Notes under the pieces: generated by a model | The model's database searches: none | What the model was told of the DNA's origin: nothing | The model's input: only the letters and a program-made list of their open reading frames with translations | In this document: one piece after another, positions 18,661 to 27,914 of the stretch | Layout of the letters: each line of letters begins with the position of its first letter | How positions within the stretch are numbered: position 1 is the first letter of the stretch | Translations under genes and position numbers: made by a program | Source: Burkholderiales bacterium | GTDB lineage: Bacteria > Pseudomonadota > Gammaproteobacteria > Burkholderiales > SG8-41 | Length of the DNA: 64,000 nt | Assembly: GCA_019634975.1 (NCBI GenBank) | Contig: JAHCAI010000002.1 | Coordinates: 372,001-436,000 of the forward strand | Direction: 5' to 3'

Positions 18661-19794
18661 ATGGCCATTTATCTCACCCTGGTACTGATCGTCCTGAATC
18701 ATGTCGCCTTCGGCGGCAGCCGGGTGGTGGTGTCGCTGTTCGCGCTGGAATCCGGCGCGAGCCAGATGCAGGTCGGCATCCTGATGGCCCTCTACGCGCT
18801 GTGCCCGATGCTGTTCGCCATCGCCATCGGGCGGCTGGCGGACCGGGTCGGCGCACGCCTGCCGATGCTGCTGGGCAGCGCGGGCCTCGGCATCGGCCTG
18901 CTGCTCACCGTGGCCTGGCCGACCCTGGGCATGCTCTACGTCGTCGCGCTGCTGCTGGGATCCTCCTTCCATTTCTTTTTCGTCACCGTCACCGGCGTTG
19001 CCGGCGGCATCGGCGGCACCCAGCACCGCTCGCGCAATTACGCGCTGGTCAGCCTGGGCTTTTCGGGCGCGGGATTCGTCGGCCCGCTGGTCGCCGGTTT
19101 TTCCATCGATTACCTCGGCCATCTGCAGGCGTTCATGATCCTTGCCGCCTGCACGGTAATACCGGTCCTGATGCTGTGGCTGAAGCCGGATTTCCTGCCG
19201 GGCGCGGCAAAGACCTCTGCCGATCCTGCCGGAAGCAGCGCGCTGGAACTGTGGCGTGCGCCGCAGCTGCGCAACACCTTCATCGCCAGCGGCTTCATCT
19301 CCGCGGGCTGGGACCTGTTCAACTTCTACCTGCCGGTGTACGGCCACGGCATCGGCCTGTCGGCCTCGGCGATCGGCATCATCCTCGGCGCTTTCGCGCT
19401 GGCAACCTTCGTCATCCGCGCGGCGCTGCCGTTGCTGCTGCGCCGGACCAGCGAGGCGCAGATCCTGATTTACGCGATTTTCGTCGCCGCCGGCGCATTC
19501 ACGCTGTTTCCGCTGTTCGACAGCCCGGTGGCGCTGTGCATGGTGGCCTTCCTGCTCGGGCTCGGTGTCGGCTGCGGCCAGCCGATGTCGATGTCGCTGA
19601 TCTATTCGCTGGCGCCCAAGGGCCGCGCATCGGAGGCCGCGGGATTGCGCGTCACCGTCAACAACCTCACCCACCTGGTGATCCCGCTGCTGTTCGGCAG
19701 CGTCGGCACGGCCTTCGGCTACGCGCCGGTGTGGCTCGCCAACTCGGCACTGCTCGGCGTCGGCGGCTGGCTGGTGCGGCGCGGCCGGGAATAG
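18661..19794 (+). CDS. MFS transporter
   Basis: A 377-residue membrane protein with about twelve hydrophobic segments and an MFS motif at GRLADRVGARLP. The first helix begins right at MAIYLTLVLIVLNHVAFGG, which favours ATG 18661 over an upstream in-frame ATG. The substrate is unknown. It follows egtD by 137 bases with a GC-rich hairpin between them (TCCGCGGC...GCCGCGGA at 18551-18571) that lacks a T-run. It converges with the Do protease gene. Confidence 0.9.
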   Translation: MAIYLTLVLIVLNHVAFGGSRVVVSLFALESGASQMQVGILMALYALCPMLFAIAIGRLADRVGARLPMLLGSAGLGIGLLLTVAWPTLGMLYVVALLLGSSFHFFFVTVTGVAGGIGGTQHRSRNYALVSLGFSGAGFVGPLVAGFSIDYLGHLQAFMILAACTVIPVLMLWLKPDFLPGAAKTSADPAGSSALELWRAPQLRNTFIASGFISAGWDLFNFYLPVYGHGIGLSASAIGIILGAFALATFVIRAALPLLLRRTSEAQILIYAIFVAAGAFTLFPLFDSPVALCMVAFLLGLGVGCGQPMSMSLIYSLAPKGRASEAAGLRVTVNNLTHLVIPLLFGSVGTAFGYAPVWLANSALLGVGGWLVRRGRE

Positions 19795-19828
19795 AACAAC
19801 AACCCGGCGCTGGAAGAGCAGCAGCCTT

Positions 19829-21217
19829 TCAGCGCAGGATGATGGTCAGGCTGAAATCGCCGCGCAGCAGGCTGATCGCATAGCCACGCTCGGAGCCGCG
19901 CAGCAGGCCCTGGAATTCGGCGATGCTCTGCACGCGGCGGCGGTTCACCGCGTAGATGATGTCGCCGGGCCGGAAGCCCGCCTGCAGCGCGCGGCTGCCG
20001 GGGTCCACGGCGGCAACCACCAGGCCGCCGCCGCGCAGGCGCTGGAACAGCGGGCTGCCGCGCTCGATTTCGACCACCCGCAGTCCCGGCAGCTGTGCCA
20101 CCGGCCGCGGCTCCCCGTCGCTGGCGGCCTGGGGCGGCGCGATGCGGGTGCGGATGCGTTGTTGCGCGCCGTTGCGCAGCACGCCGAGCTCGACTTCCTC
20201 ACCGACCGGCGTCATGCCGAGCCGCGCGCGCAGTTCGCCGGAAGTGCGGATCGGGCGGCCGTTGAGCGATACGACAACATCGCCTTCGCGCAATCCCGCG
20301 CGCTCTGCGGGCGAGCCGTCCTCGACGTTGGCGATCAGCGCGCCGTCGAGCGTCGGCAGCCGCAGCTTGCGCTGCAGCTCCGCCGGCACGTCGGCCATTT
20401 CGATGCCGAGCCGTCCGCGGCGGACCTCGCCATGGCGCACGATCTGTTCCATCACTGCGCGGGCCATCGCCGAGGGTACGGCGAAGCCGATGCCGACGTT
20501 GCCGCCGGCGGGGCCGATGATCGCGGTGTTGATGCCGACCAGCTCGCCGCGCAGGTTGACCAGCGCGCCGCCGGAATTGCCGGGATTGATCGAGGCATCG
20601 GTCTGGATGAAGTCCTCATAGCCCTCGACCGACAATCCGCTGCGGCCGAGCGCGCTGACGATGCCCGAAGTCACGGTCTGGCCGATGCCGAAGGGATTGC
20701 CGATGGCGAGCACATAGTCGCCGACCTGCAGCGCATCCGAGTCGCCGAAAGCCAGCGCCGCAAGGTTCTGCGCAGGGATCTGCAGCACCGCGATGTCGGT
20801 GCCGGGGTCGGTGCCGACCAGCTTCGCCGGGAAGCTGCGGCGATCCTTCAGCGTGACGATGACCTGCTCGGCATCCTTGATCACGTGGTTGTTGGTGAGC
20901 ACATAGCCGCGCGCGGCGTCGACGATGACGCCGGAGCCGGCGGCCTGTTCCTTGCGCTGCGGCCGGTCGGGCAGGTTGAAGAAGCGGCGGAAGAAAGGAT
21001 CGCGGAACAGCGGGTTGTCTTCCATCGGTGCCCGGGTGACGACCGAGATGTTCACCACCGCCGGCGTCACCTGGTTGACCAGCGGCGCCAGCGTCGGCAG
21101 GCCGCGGACTTCCGGCGCCGGCTGGGCGGCGGCGGGCGCAACGGGCAGCAGGCCCAGCAGCAGCGTGGCGGCTGCAGCAAGCAAATGTCCGAAAAACAAC
21201 GGGATACGGTTATTCAT
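19829..21217 (-). CDS. Do-family periplasmic serine protease
   Basis: A 462-residue DegP/DegQ/MucD-type protease for envelope protein quality control. A signal peptide ends around APAAAQ near residue 32. The catalytic triad is visible: histidine in TNNHVIKDAE, aspartate in GTDIAVLQI, serine in NPGNSGGALV. Two PDZ domains follow (about 270-360 and 380-460). The length and the motif order resemble DegQ/MucD. It is monocistronic, and its 3' end faces the MFS gene. Confidence 0.95.
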   Translation of the reverse strand: MNNRIPLFFGHLLAAAATLLLGLLPVAPAAAQPAPEVRGLPTLAPLVNQVTPAVVNISVVTRAPMEDNPLFRDPFFRRFFNLPDRPQRKEQAAGSGVIVDAARGYVLTNNHVIKDAEQVIVTLKDRRSFPAKLVGTDPGTDIAVLQIPAQNLAALAFGDSDALQVGDYVLAIGNPFGIGQTVTSGIVSALGRSGLSVEGYEDFIQTDASINPGNSGGALVNLRGELVGINTAIIGPAGGNVGIGFAVPSAMARAVMEQIVRHGEVRRGRLGIEMADVPAELQRKLRLPTLDGALIANVEDGSPAERAGLREGDVVVSLNGRPIRTSGELRARLGMTPVGEEVELGVLRNGAQQRIRTRIAPPQAASDGEPRPVAQLPGLRVVEIERGSPLFQRLRGGGLVVAAVDPGSRALQAGFRPGDIIYAVNRRRVQSIAEFQGLLRGSERGYAISLLRGDFSLTIILR

Positions 21218-21320
21218 GCGCGGTTTTCCCCGGTGGTGTGGCTGACCAGATGGTTGCCGCCACGGCGTATTTCAAGCCGCGCATGATACGCCCGCCCCGC
21301 GCACGGCGGGACGGGTGTCG

Positions 21321-23348
21321 TTACTTCAGGATCTTGAACAGGTTGTTGAAGCTGTCGGTCCACAGGCGCAGTTCCGGGATATGGCTGATGTCATGTGCCG
21401 CCCCGGTGATATGCGGATGTTCCAGCAGCTTGGCGTTGCGCGAAACCAGCACCCAGTCGGTGTTGGCGAGGTCCGAGCCGGTGTCGGGATCATCGCTGAC
21501 CAGCACCGTGTGCAGGCCGAACTCGTCGGCGATGCGCTTGACCACCGGCGCCAGGTTGAGGAAGCGGTTGGTGACATGGAAGGCGATCACGCCGTCGTCC
21601 TTCATGTTCTTCAGGTAGATGCCCATCGCCTGCTGGGTCATCAGGTGGGTAGGGATCGAGTCGCTGGAGAAGGCGTCGATCGCCAGCACGTCGTAACGCT
21701 GCGCCGGTTCCCGCTCCATGGTCAGCCGCGCGTCCCCGAGCAGGGTTTCGATCTTGGCCCGGCTTGAGCCAAGGTAGCTGAACTCGCTTTTCGCGACATC
21801 GATGACCTGTGGATTGATCTCGTAGAAGCGGTAGGTGTCGCCGGGCCGGCCGTAGGTGGCGAGGGTGCCCGCGCCGAGTCCGACCACCCCGACGCGGAGC
21901 TCGCGGCCGGCCTCGCGCTTGAGGTCGATGATGCGGCCGATGCCCGAGCTCGGGCCGTAGTAGGTCGTCGGCTCCATGCGCCGCGAGGGATGCAGGAACT
22001 GCTCGCCGTGCATGATCACGCCGTGCATCAGCCGCCGCGTGCCGCGGAGGTCGCTTTCGCTGCCGAAATCCTTGACGCGCAGGGTGCCGTAGAAATTGCG
22101 CGTCATCACCCGCGTGTCCTTTGACAGCATGTTGACGTAGAGGTGGATGTGGAAGCCGGTGAAGCCGGCGGCGACCAGTGCCAGTACCGGCACCACGGGC
22201 ACCAGTCTCCGGGTCAGGAAGGCGGCGAGCAGCAGCGTGCCGAACAGCCCCATGCCGAACTCGTAATAGGTGTTGAACAGCTTGGGCGCGACAAAGCCGA
22301 TCGCGAGGCCGCCGATGGCGCCGCCCAGCGAGATCATCAGGTAGTAGCCGGTGAGATGGCGCGGCGCGGGTTTCAGCGCGGCCAGCTCGCCATGGAAGAA
22401 CATGCACATCACGAACAGGCCCGCCGCAAACAGCGGGATCGCCTGCTTGATGTCCATCACCCCGCCGTCGGTATGCAGCGCCCAGGCCATGGCGCAGACG
22501 ATCACCAGCAGCGGGCCGAAGAACAGCTTGCGCTGGTACCAGTTGCGGCCTTCGAAGCAGAGCACGAAGGACAGCAGATAGAGGGTCAGCGGCAGGATCC
22601 ACAGGAAGGGGACCGAGGCGACGTCGTGGGTGATGTGGTTGGTGACCGCGATCAGCATGAAGGAGCCGAGCGCTGCCAGTGTCAGCCACAGCAGGTAATC
22701 ACCGATGCGCGGTGCCGGACCGTCGGAGGCCACCCGTCCCGCGACCACGGCGGCGGCGCCGGCGGCCGGGCGCAGGCTGAAGAACGCCGATGTTGCGCAG
22801 AGCAGCACGAACAGGCCGTAGCCCACGCTCCAGCCGATCGATTGTTCATAGGTGGTGATATAGGGTTCGACGACGAAGGGATAGGCCACCAGTGCCGCGA
22901 GCGAGGCGGCGTTCGACAGCGCGAACAGGCGGTAGACATTCTTCGCCTGCGGATAGCTGCGCGCGAACCAGGCCTGCAGCAGCGGGCCGGTGGTCGACAG
23001 CAGGAAATAGGGGAGGCCGATGGTGGCCGTGAGCAGGCCGAGGATCAGCCAGGTCGGATCCTCGTCGCCTTCCGGTTTCCAGCCGCTGCCGGCGATGATC
23101 GGCAGCGAGATCAGGCTTGCTGCCAGCAGCACGACATGCAGGATCACTTGCGGCCGTGGTTTCTGGAAGCGCACCGTCCAGTCGGCATAGGCATAGCCGG
23201 CGAGCAGCACCAGCTGGAAAAACATCAGGCAGGTCGTCCATACCGCCGCAGAGCCGCCGAACCAAGGCAGGATCTGCTTGGCCATGATCGGCTGCACCAG
23301 GAACAGCAGGAACGCGCTCGCAAAGATCGTCAGCGCGTAAATCGGCAT
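21321..23348 (-). CDS. Fused membrane protein / spermidine synthase-like
   Basis: A 675-residue protein. The N-terminal half (about residues 1-410) has roughly ten hydrophobic segments beginning MPIYALTIFASAFLLFLVQPIMAKQILPWFGG. The C-terminal part carries a polyamine-synthase-like SAM fold with GVVGLGAGTLATYG, an acidic residue in YEINPQVID, and VLAIDAFSSDSIPTHLMT. Members of this fused family are often annotated as spermidine synthase, but their substrate is not established. The AT-rich core TTAAAATCAA sits just before the start codon. Confidence 0.87.
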   Translation of the reverse strand: MPIYALTIFASAFLLFLVQPIMAKQILPWFGGSAAVWTTCLMFFQLVLLAGYAYADWTVRFQKPRPQVILHVVLLAASLISLPIIAGSGWKPEGDEDPTWLILGLLTATIGLPYFLLSTTGPLLQAWFARSYPQAKNVYRLFALSNAASLAALVAYPFVVEPYITTYEQSIGWSVGYGLFVLLCATSAFFSLRPAAGAAAVVAGRVASDGPAPRIGDYLLWLTLAALGSFMLIAVTNHITHDVASVPFLWILPLTLYLLSFVLCFEGRNWYQRKLFFGPLLVIVCAMAWALHTDGGVMDIKQAIPLFAAGLFVMCMFFHGELAALKPAPRHLTGYYLMISLGGAIGGLAIGFVAPKLFNTYYEFGMGLFGTLLLAAFLTRRLVPVVPVLALVAAGFTGFHIHLYVNMLSKDTRVMTRNFYGTLRVKDFGSESDLRGTRRLMHGVIMHGEQFLHPSRRMEPTTYYGPSSGIGRIIDLKREAGRELRVGVVGLGAGTLATYGRPGDTYRFYEINPQVIDVAKSEFSYLGSSRAKIETLLGDARLTMEREPAQRYDVLAIDAFSSDSIPTHLMTQQAMGIYLKNMKDDGVIAFHVTNRFLNLAPVVKRIADEFGLHTVLVSDDPDTGSDLANTDWVLVSRNAKLLEHPHITGAAHDISHIPELRLWTDSFNNLFKILK

Positions 23349-23350
23349 TT

Positions 23351-23375
23351 ATATAACCTATTGATTTTAAACAAC
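23351..23375 (-). repeat. AT-rich TTAAAATCAA motif before the fused spermidine synthase gene
   Basis: Read in the gene direction the sequence contains GTTTAAAATCAATAGGTTAT, very similar to the element before aspS. It ends two bases before the start codon at 23348. Confidence 0.5.
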
Positions 23376-23573
23376 TATTTATTTTTCTGTGCCGCCATGA
23401 CAGCAGAGGGCGGCCGACTGACAGACCCTTGCGGGTGCCCGAAAGTTGCGTTGGCCGGGGGGCCGTGGCGCAGGCCGCCGCGATTGTAACCGCAGTCCGG
23501 GGTGTCGCGCAGACGGACGCGGCATCGCGCAACTTTTGCGTGACGCGGTGCTGCGAATCCGCTGCTCCGGCGC

Positions 23574-24944
23574 TCAGCCGGATGCGGCAATGGCCAGCGT
23601 GCGGCAGTCCGCCACGCCTTCCAGCGTCGCAAGCTGGGCGTGCAGCCCGGCCGCGCCCGGATGGCCACCGGCCATGCGCATGAACTTGGTCTGCAGTTCT
23701 CCCGCCGACAGCGGCGTGGCCGGCGTGCCCTTGAACTCCTCGGCAAAACGTTCGAAGCGGCGGCCGTCCTTCAGCACGACCTCGACCCGAGTCGCCCAGG
23801 CGCCGCCCTTTTCCTCTTCGCCCATCTCGACGACCTTCAACTGCTTGGCGAGGCTGCGCACGCGCATATCGTTGAGCGCCGTTTCCGAGAAGGCCAGCGG
23901 ATCGTTGACGTCGTAGTGGAGCGCGATCGCCGCGCAGAAGGGCACGCTGTACTGGGCACCGGCGACGTCCTGCGGCTCGCGGATGTCGTGATGAGACAGG
24001 ATCTTGTGGCGGGCGTGGATGGTCAGTTGTGCCACGTCATCACCGCTGAAGCCGTGTTCGGCGCGCAGCTCCTGCAGCGACTGCACGGGAGTGTGCGCGG
24101 TGATGTGGCAGGCGTAACGCTTGAGGCAGGCATGGACGATGTCGTAGTGGCGGCCGAGGTCTTTCGTGAACTGCGTGGCGTCGCCGTCGCGGGCATAGGC
24201 CTCGAGGTAGCCGTATTTCCCCTCGAGCACGCTGTCCGGGCCTTCGTAGCCGTCGCGGGCGAGCAGCGCCGCAACCACGCCGGCCTCGGCGGCGCGGCCC
24301 ATGTGCAGGCGTTTCACCATCGCGCCGTTGCCGGCCTTGGCGAAGGCGAGCAACCCGCCGCCCATCGAGCCGGCGATGCCCAGCGCCTGGACCAGCTGTT
24401 CCGCGTTCAATCCCAGCAGCTTTCCGGCGACCACCGCCGAGCCGAAGGGGCCGTTGGTGCCCGGCGCATGAAAGCCCAGCGATTCCGTGGTCTGTTTCGC
24501 CGCGAGCCCGATGCGGAACATCACCTCCGCGCCGGCGACGAAGGCGGTCAGCAGCGCCTTGCCGCCCGCCCCCTGTTGTTCGGCAACTGCGAGGGCCGCC
24601 GGCAGCAGGATCGCCCCGGGATGCACGCCGGCGCTGGGTTTGCGCAGGCCGTCGAGTTCAAAGGCATGGGCGGCGACGCCGTTGGCCAGCGCTGCCGCCG
24701 GCGCCGAAACTTTGAACGGGGTGCCGATGACGCGGCTGGCGCCGTTGCCGCCGCAGTTTTTGGCATGGGCGGCGACGATCCCGCTCCACGGCAGGCGCGC
24801 GCCGAACAGCGCGGCACCCGCGGTGTCGATGATGCACTGGCGCGCGCGTTCGCGTGCCGCATCCGGAATGTCTTCGTAACGCAGGCCGGCGGCCCAGGCC
24901 GCCAGCGTACGGGCCGCCGTCTGCGCCTTCGCCGCCGTGCCCAT
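23574..24944 (-). CDS. MmgE/PrpD family protein (paralogue 1)
   Basis: A 456-residue member of the MmgE/PrpD fold, which includes 2-methylcitrate dehydratase and cis-aconitate decarboxylase. Active-site-like positions are the acid in HAFELDGLRK, the histidine in GVHPGA, the lysine in AMVKRLHMGRAAEAG, and the histidine in ACHITAHTP. One usual aspartate (LDD) is G here (LDG). The start MGTAAKAQ at 24944 lies 5 bases after paralogue 2, so the two are in one transcript. The substrate is unknown; the nearby tricarboxylate genes suggest a tri- or dicarboxylic acid. Confidence 0.88.
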   Translation of the reverse strand: MGTAAKAQTAARTLAAWAAGLRYEDIPDAARERARQCIIDTAGAALFGARLPWSGIVAAHAKNCGGNGASRVIGTPFKVSAPAAALANGVAAHAFELDGLRKPSAGVHPGAILLPAALAVAEQQGAGGKALLTAFVAGAEVMFRIGLAAKQTTESLGFHAPGTNGPFGSAVVAGKLLGLNAEQLVQALGIAGSMGGGLLAFAKAGNGAMVKRLHMGRAAEAGVVAALLARDGYEGPDSVLEGKYGYLEAYARDGDATQFTKDLGRHYDIVHACLKRYACHITAHTPVQSLQELRAEHGFSGDDVAQLTIHARHKILSHHDIREPQDVAGAQYSVPFCAAIALHYDVNDPLAFSETALNDMRVRSLAKQLKVVEMGEEEKGGAWATRVEVVLKDGRRFERFAEEFKGTPATPLSAGELQTKFMRMAGGHPGAAGLHAQLATLEGVADCRTLAIAASG

Positions 24945-24949
24945 GGGGC

Positions 24950-26347
24950 TCAGGCCGCCAGCAGCTTCGACAGCACCGTGGCGTCGGGCAGCTTCTCGAT
25001 GCCCATCACCGCGTCGCGCAGTTCCGCGACGCGCGCCTTCGGCAGCGCCTTGACGGCGAGTTTCTCGAATTTCTCGATGATCTCGGCGTCCGAGGCGAAA
25101 TGTTTCTCGCTGCCGCGCGCGGCTTCGACGGTGCGTTTCATCACCGTGCCGTCGTTCAAATGCAGCTCGACATGGACCTTGTGGCGCAACTTGGCGCCGA
25201 GCGCGGTGATCGCCGGGTCGTGGATCACCTCGACCTTCTTCGACAGCGCGATGCGCTGTGGATCGGCGACCATGGCCTCGGTGAACTGGTCGACGAAGCA
25301 GTCGTTCTCGATCAGCCAGGCGGCGATGCAGTACGGCATGTTGAGCTGTGCCGAGGTCAGGCCCTGCGGCTCGTAGGGCCAGCCGACGTGGTGAACCGTG
25401 ACTTCGGAGCCGTGGACGACGACCTTCTTCACGTCGTTGTGGGTGAAGGGGCGTTCCCTGCGCATGTCGCGCAGCGCGTCGAGCGTGGTGTGGTTGGTGC
25501 CGACGCAGGCGTAGAACTTCAGCGCGATGCCCATCGTCTGCCATACCTCGCCGAGACCCGCGGTGAGTTCCTTCAGGTTGAACTTGTCGGTGGACTGAGA
25601 CATTGTCGTGCAGAAGCCGCCGTATTCGCTCTCCAGCACGTTGAGAATGCCGGTGAAGCCGGCCTCGGCGAACAGCGCGCCGTAGAGACCGGACTGGGAC
25701 GAACGGCCGGCGTGCATGCGCTTGACCATCGCGCCGAACTGCGCCGCCATCAGGCCCGCGGCCTGGGTGCCGGCGATGCCCAGCGCGTGCACGGTCTTGT
25801 CGACATCGAGTTTCAGGCCGCGCGCGGCGCCGGCGGCGGAGGAGAACACGCCCAGCGTCGCGCCCGAATGCCAGCCGGAGGCGATGTGCGAGGGGCCCAT
25901 GCACAGGCCGACGCGCGGGCCGATTTCATAACCGGCGACGGCGGAGGTCAGGAATTCCTTGCCGCTCATGCCCGGCTTCATTTCGGTGATCGCGATCAGC
26001 GACGGCAGCACCACGGCACCGACATGGAGCACGCCGGCGCGATGCACGTCGTCGAGTTCGAAGCCCTGCACCTGGGTGCCGTTGACCAGGGCCGCATGCG
26101 GTGCCGAGAGTTTTTTCCTGGTGCCCCACACGCTGCACTGGCGCGTCGTGTCGATGCTCTCCAGCTTGTCCTGCAGGATGCGGCTCCATTCGAGGTCGGC
26201 GCCGTACAGCGCACAGCCCAGCGAGTCGAGCATCAGCAGCTTGTTGCGGTGGCGGACTTCCTCCGGAATCCGGTCGTAGGTCAGCCCGGAGACAAACTCG
26301 GCGATGCCGCGGGTGTAGGGATTGGAGTGGGTCGATTGTTTGGCCAT
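24950..26347 (-). CDS. MmgE/PrpD family protein (paralogue 2)
   Basis: A 465-residue MmgE/PrpD protein. The family motif appears as GFELDDVHRAGVLHVGAV near residue 100. The catalytic-lysine region is GAMVKRMHAGRSSQSG and the second histidine region is ACVGTNHTTLDAL. It sits between paralogues 3 and 1 on the minus strand. A GAGGAA ribosome-binding site precedes the ATG. The 56-base spacer upstream is very AT-rich. The function is a lyase of the PrpD type, with the substrate not readable. Confidence 0.88.
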   Translation of the reverse strand: MAKQSTHSNPYTRGIAEFVSGLTYDRIPEEVRHRNKLLMLDSLGCALYGADLEWSRILQDKLESIDTTRQCSVWGTRKKLSAPHAALVNGTQVQGFELDDVHRAGVLHVGAVVLPSLIAITEMKPGMSGKEFLTSAVAGYEIGPRVGLCMGPSHIASGWHSGATLGVFSSAAGAARGLKLDVDKTVHALGIAGTQAAGLMAAQFGAMVKRMHAGRSSQSGLYGALFAEAGFTGILNVLESEYGGFCTTMSQSTDKFNLKELTAGLGEVWQTMGIALKFYACVGTNHTTLDALRDMRRERPFTHNDVKKVVVHGSEVTVHHVGWPYEPQGLTSAQLNMPYCIAAWLIENDCFVDQFTEAMVADPQRIALSKKVEVIHDPAITALGAKLRHKVHVELHLNDGTVMKRTVEAARGSEKHFASDAEIIEKFEKLAVKALPKARVAELRDAVMGIEKLPDATVLSKLLAA

Positions 26348-26372
26348 GATGCCGGTTCCTCAGGGATTTATA

Positions 26373-26403
26373 AAAATATAAATATAATCAAATACTTAAA
26401 TCG
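26373..26403. repeat. AT-rich tract between PrpD paralogues 3 and 2
   Basis: This almost GC-free stretch contains AATCAAATACTTAA on the plus strand, matching part of the element before aspS. Confidence 0.35.
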
Positions 26404-27816
26404 TCATTTCGGGGCATGTACTGCTGCACCCAGTTGCGGCATGAATTCGCCGATGTCGGCGAGGGTTTCAAAGCGGTCAACCGCCGCGATGATTTTTTCG
26501 GCCGCCGGCTTGTCCATGCAGGGCGCGACAACATTGCGGAACTTGTGGATCACTTCTTCCGGCGCCAGCGGATTTTCCGGGCTGCCGCGGCGGTGCAGCG
26601 CAAGCTTCTCGTGAATCCTGCCGTCGCGGGTGGTGATCTTCACGCGAGAGGCGTGGCGGAAGGGCGCGCCCATTTTCTCGATCTCGGGATCGACATGGGC
26701 GGTGATGCGCGAGATGAAATCGAGGATCTGCGGGTCGGCGAGCCGCGCTTCGCGGAACTGTTCGGTGAAGGCCGCGCCGTCGAGGGCGATCACCGCCATG
26801 CCGTAGTAGAGGTTCATCTGTGCCGCGGTGACGCCCTGCGCCTTGTACTCCCAGGCGCAGTGCACATGGGTCATCGGCGAAAGTCCTGTTTCGACCTTCG
26901 CGATGTCGCCGGCCTTGAGCTTGTGCTCCTGCATCAGTTCCGACAGCGCATCGAGCGCGCTGTGGATGCTGGTGACGCTGGCATGCGGTTTGTAGCCGAC
27001 GTTGAGCGTTTCCCAGATCTTGCCGAGGCCGTCGGTGAGGCGCGGGGGATTGGGTTTGTCGGAGTAGGTCGACAGATAGCCGCCGTAGGGCGCTTCCAGC
27101 GCGTCGAGGATGCCGGTGAATCCGCGGGACGCCAGCTGCGCCGCGTAGACGCCGCTCTGCGCGGCGCGGCCGCTGTGGAAACGCTTGACCATCGCGCCTT
27201 CCTGGGCCGCCATCAGGCCGCCGGCCTGGGATCCGGCCATGCCCAGCGCGTGCTGGAACTGCGTGGCGTCGAGATCGAGCATGCGCGCCGCGGTGGCGGC
27301 GGCGACGAAGGCGCCGGAGGTTCCCTGCGGATGAAAACCGCGGAAAAAAAGGCTCATCGTCGCGGCATTGCCGACGCGGTGGCCGATTTCGTAACCGGCG
27401 ACCATCGCGGTCAGCAATTCCTTTCCTGAAACCTTGCCGCCCTTCGCTTCCGCCAGGTTCAGCGCCACCGGCGTTGCAATCGAGCCGGCGTGGACGATGG
27501 ATTCCTTGTGGATGTCATCAAGCTCGAAGGCATGGCCCGAGGTGCCGTTGACCAGCGCCGCAAGCGCGGGCGAGGTCTTGCGGCCGAGGCCGATCAGTGT
27601 CGCGACGGGTCGGGCCTGTTCGGCATCGGCGAGTTCGGCGACCTTGCGCGTCCACGGCAGCGTCGCGCCGTAGAGGCAGCAGCCGAGGCTGTCGAGCAGG
27701 GACAGCTTGATTTTCGCGACCGCTTCGCCGGGGATGTCTTCGAAGCGCAGCGCCGCGCCGAAGCGGGCGAGGTCGCGGGTGGCGTCGGGGAGCAGGGGGG
27801 CTTTGGTGGAGGACAA
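26404..27816 (-). CDS. MmgE/PrpD family protein (paralogue 3)
   Basis: A 470-residue MmgE/PrpD protein with GHAFELDDIHKESIVHAGS near residue 95, GAMVKRFHSGRAAQSG near 195 and ASVTSIHSALDAL near 265, which match the acid, lysine and histidine positions known from cis-aconitate decarboxylase and PrpD. The frame has no ATG near its 5' end; a TTG at 27816 preceded by AAGGA nine bases earlier is the best start. It lies 98 bases downstream of the TcuA-like gene and upstream of paralogues 2 and 1. Confidence 0.87.
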   Translation of the reverse strand: MSSTKAPLLPDATRDLARFGAALRFEDIPGEAVAKIKLSLLDSLGCCLYGATLPWTRKVAELADAEQARPVATLIGLGRKTSPALAALVNGTSGHAFELDDIHKESIVHAGSIATPVALNLAEAKGGKVSGKELLTAMVAGYEIGHRVGNAATMSLFFRGFHPQGTSGAFVAAATAARMLDLDATQFQHALGMAGSQAGGLMAAQEGAMVKRFHSGRAAQSGVYAAQLASRGFTGILDALEAPYGGYLSTYSDKPNPPRLTDGLGKIWETLNVGYKPHASVTSIHSALDALSELMQEHKLKAGDIAKVETGLSPMTHVHCAWEYKAQGVTAAQMNLYYGMAVIALDGAAFTEQFREARLADPQILDFISRITAHVDPEIEKMGAPFRHASRVKITTRDGRIHEKLALHRRGSPENPLAPEEVIHKFRNVVAPCMDKPAAEKIIAAVDRFETLADIGEFMPQLGAAVHAPK

Positions 27817-27850
27817 ATCAAATTTTCCTTGTCGACAACAGGTCAGGAAT

Positions 27851-27888
27851 CGTCATTCCGGCCACGCGCGGCGCGGGCCGGAATCCAG
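27851..27888. repeat. Dispersed inverted-repeat fragment
   Basis: CGTCATTCCGG...CCGGAATCCAG forms an imperfect inverted repeat in the TcuA/PrpD3 spacer. The same type of sequence (TCATGCCGG...AAGCCGG, with CCCAG) occurs in the selA-selB spacer. Such units are widespread intergenic repeats in betaproteobacteria. Confidence 0.5.
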
Positions 27889-27914
27889 CGGGCTCGCTGA
27901 CGGGGCGCAAGGAC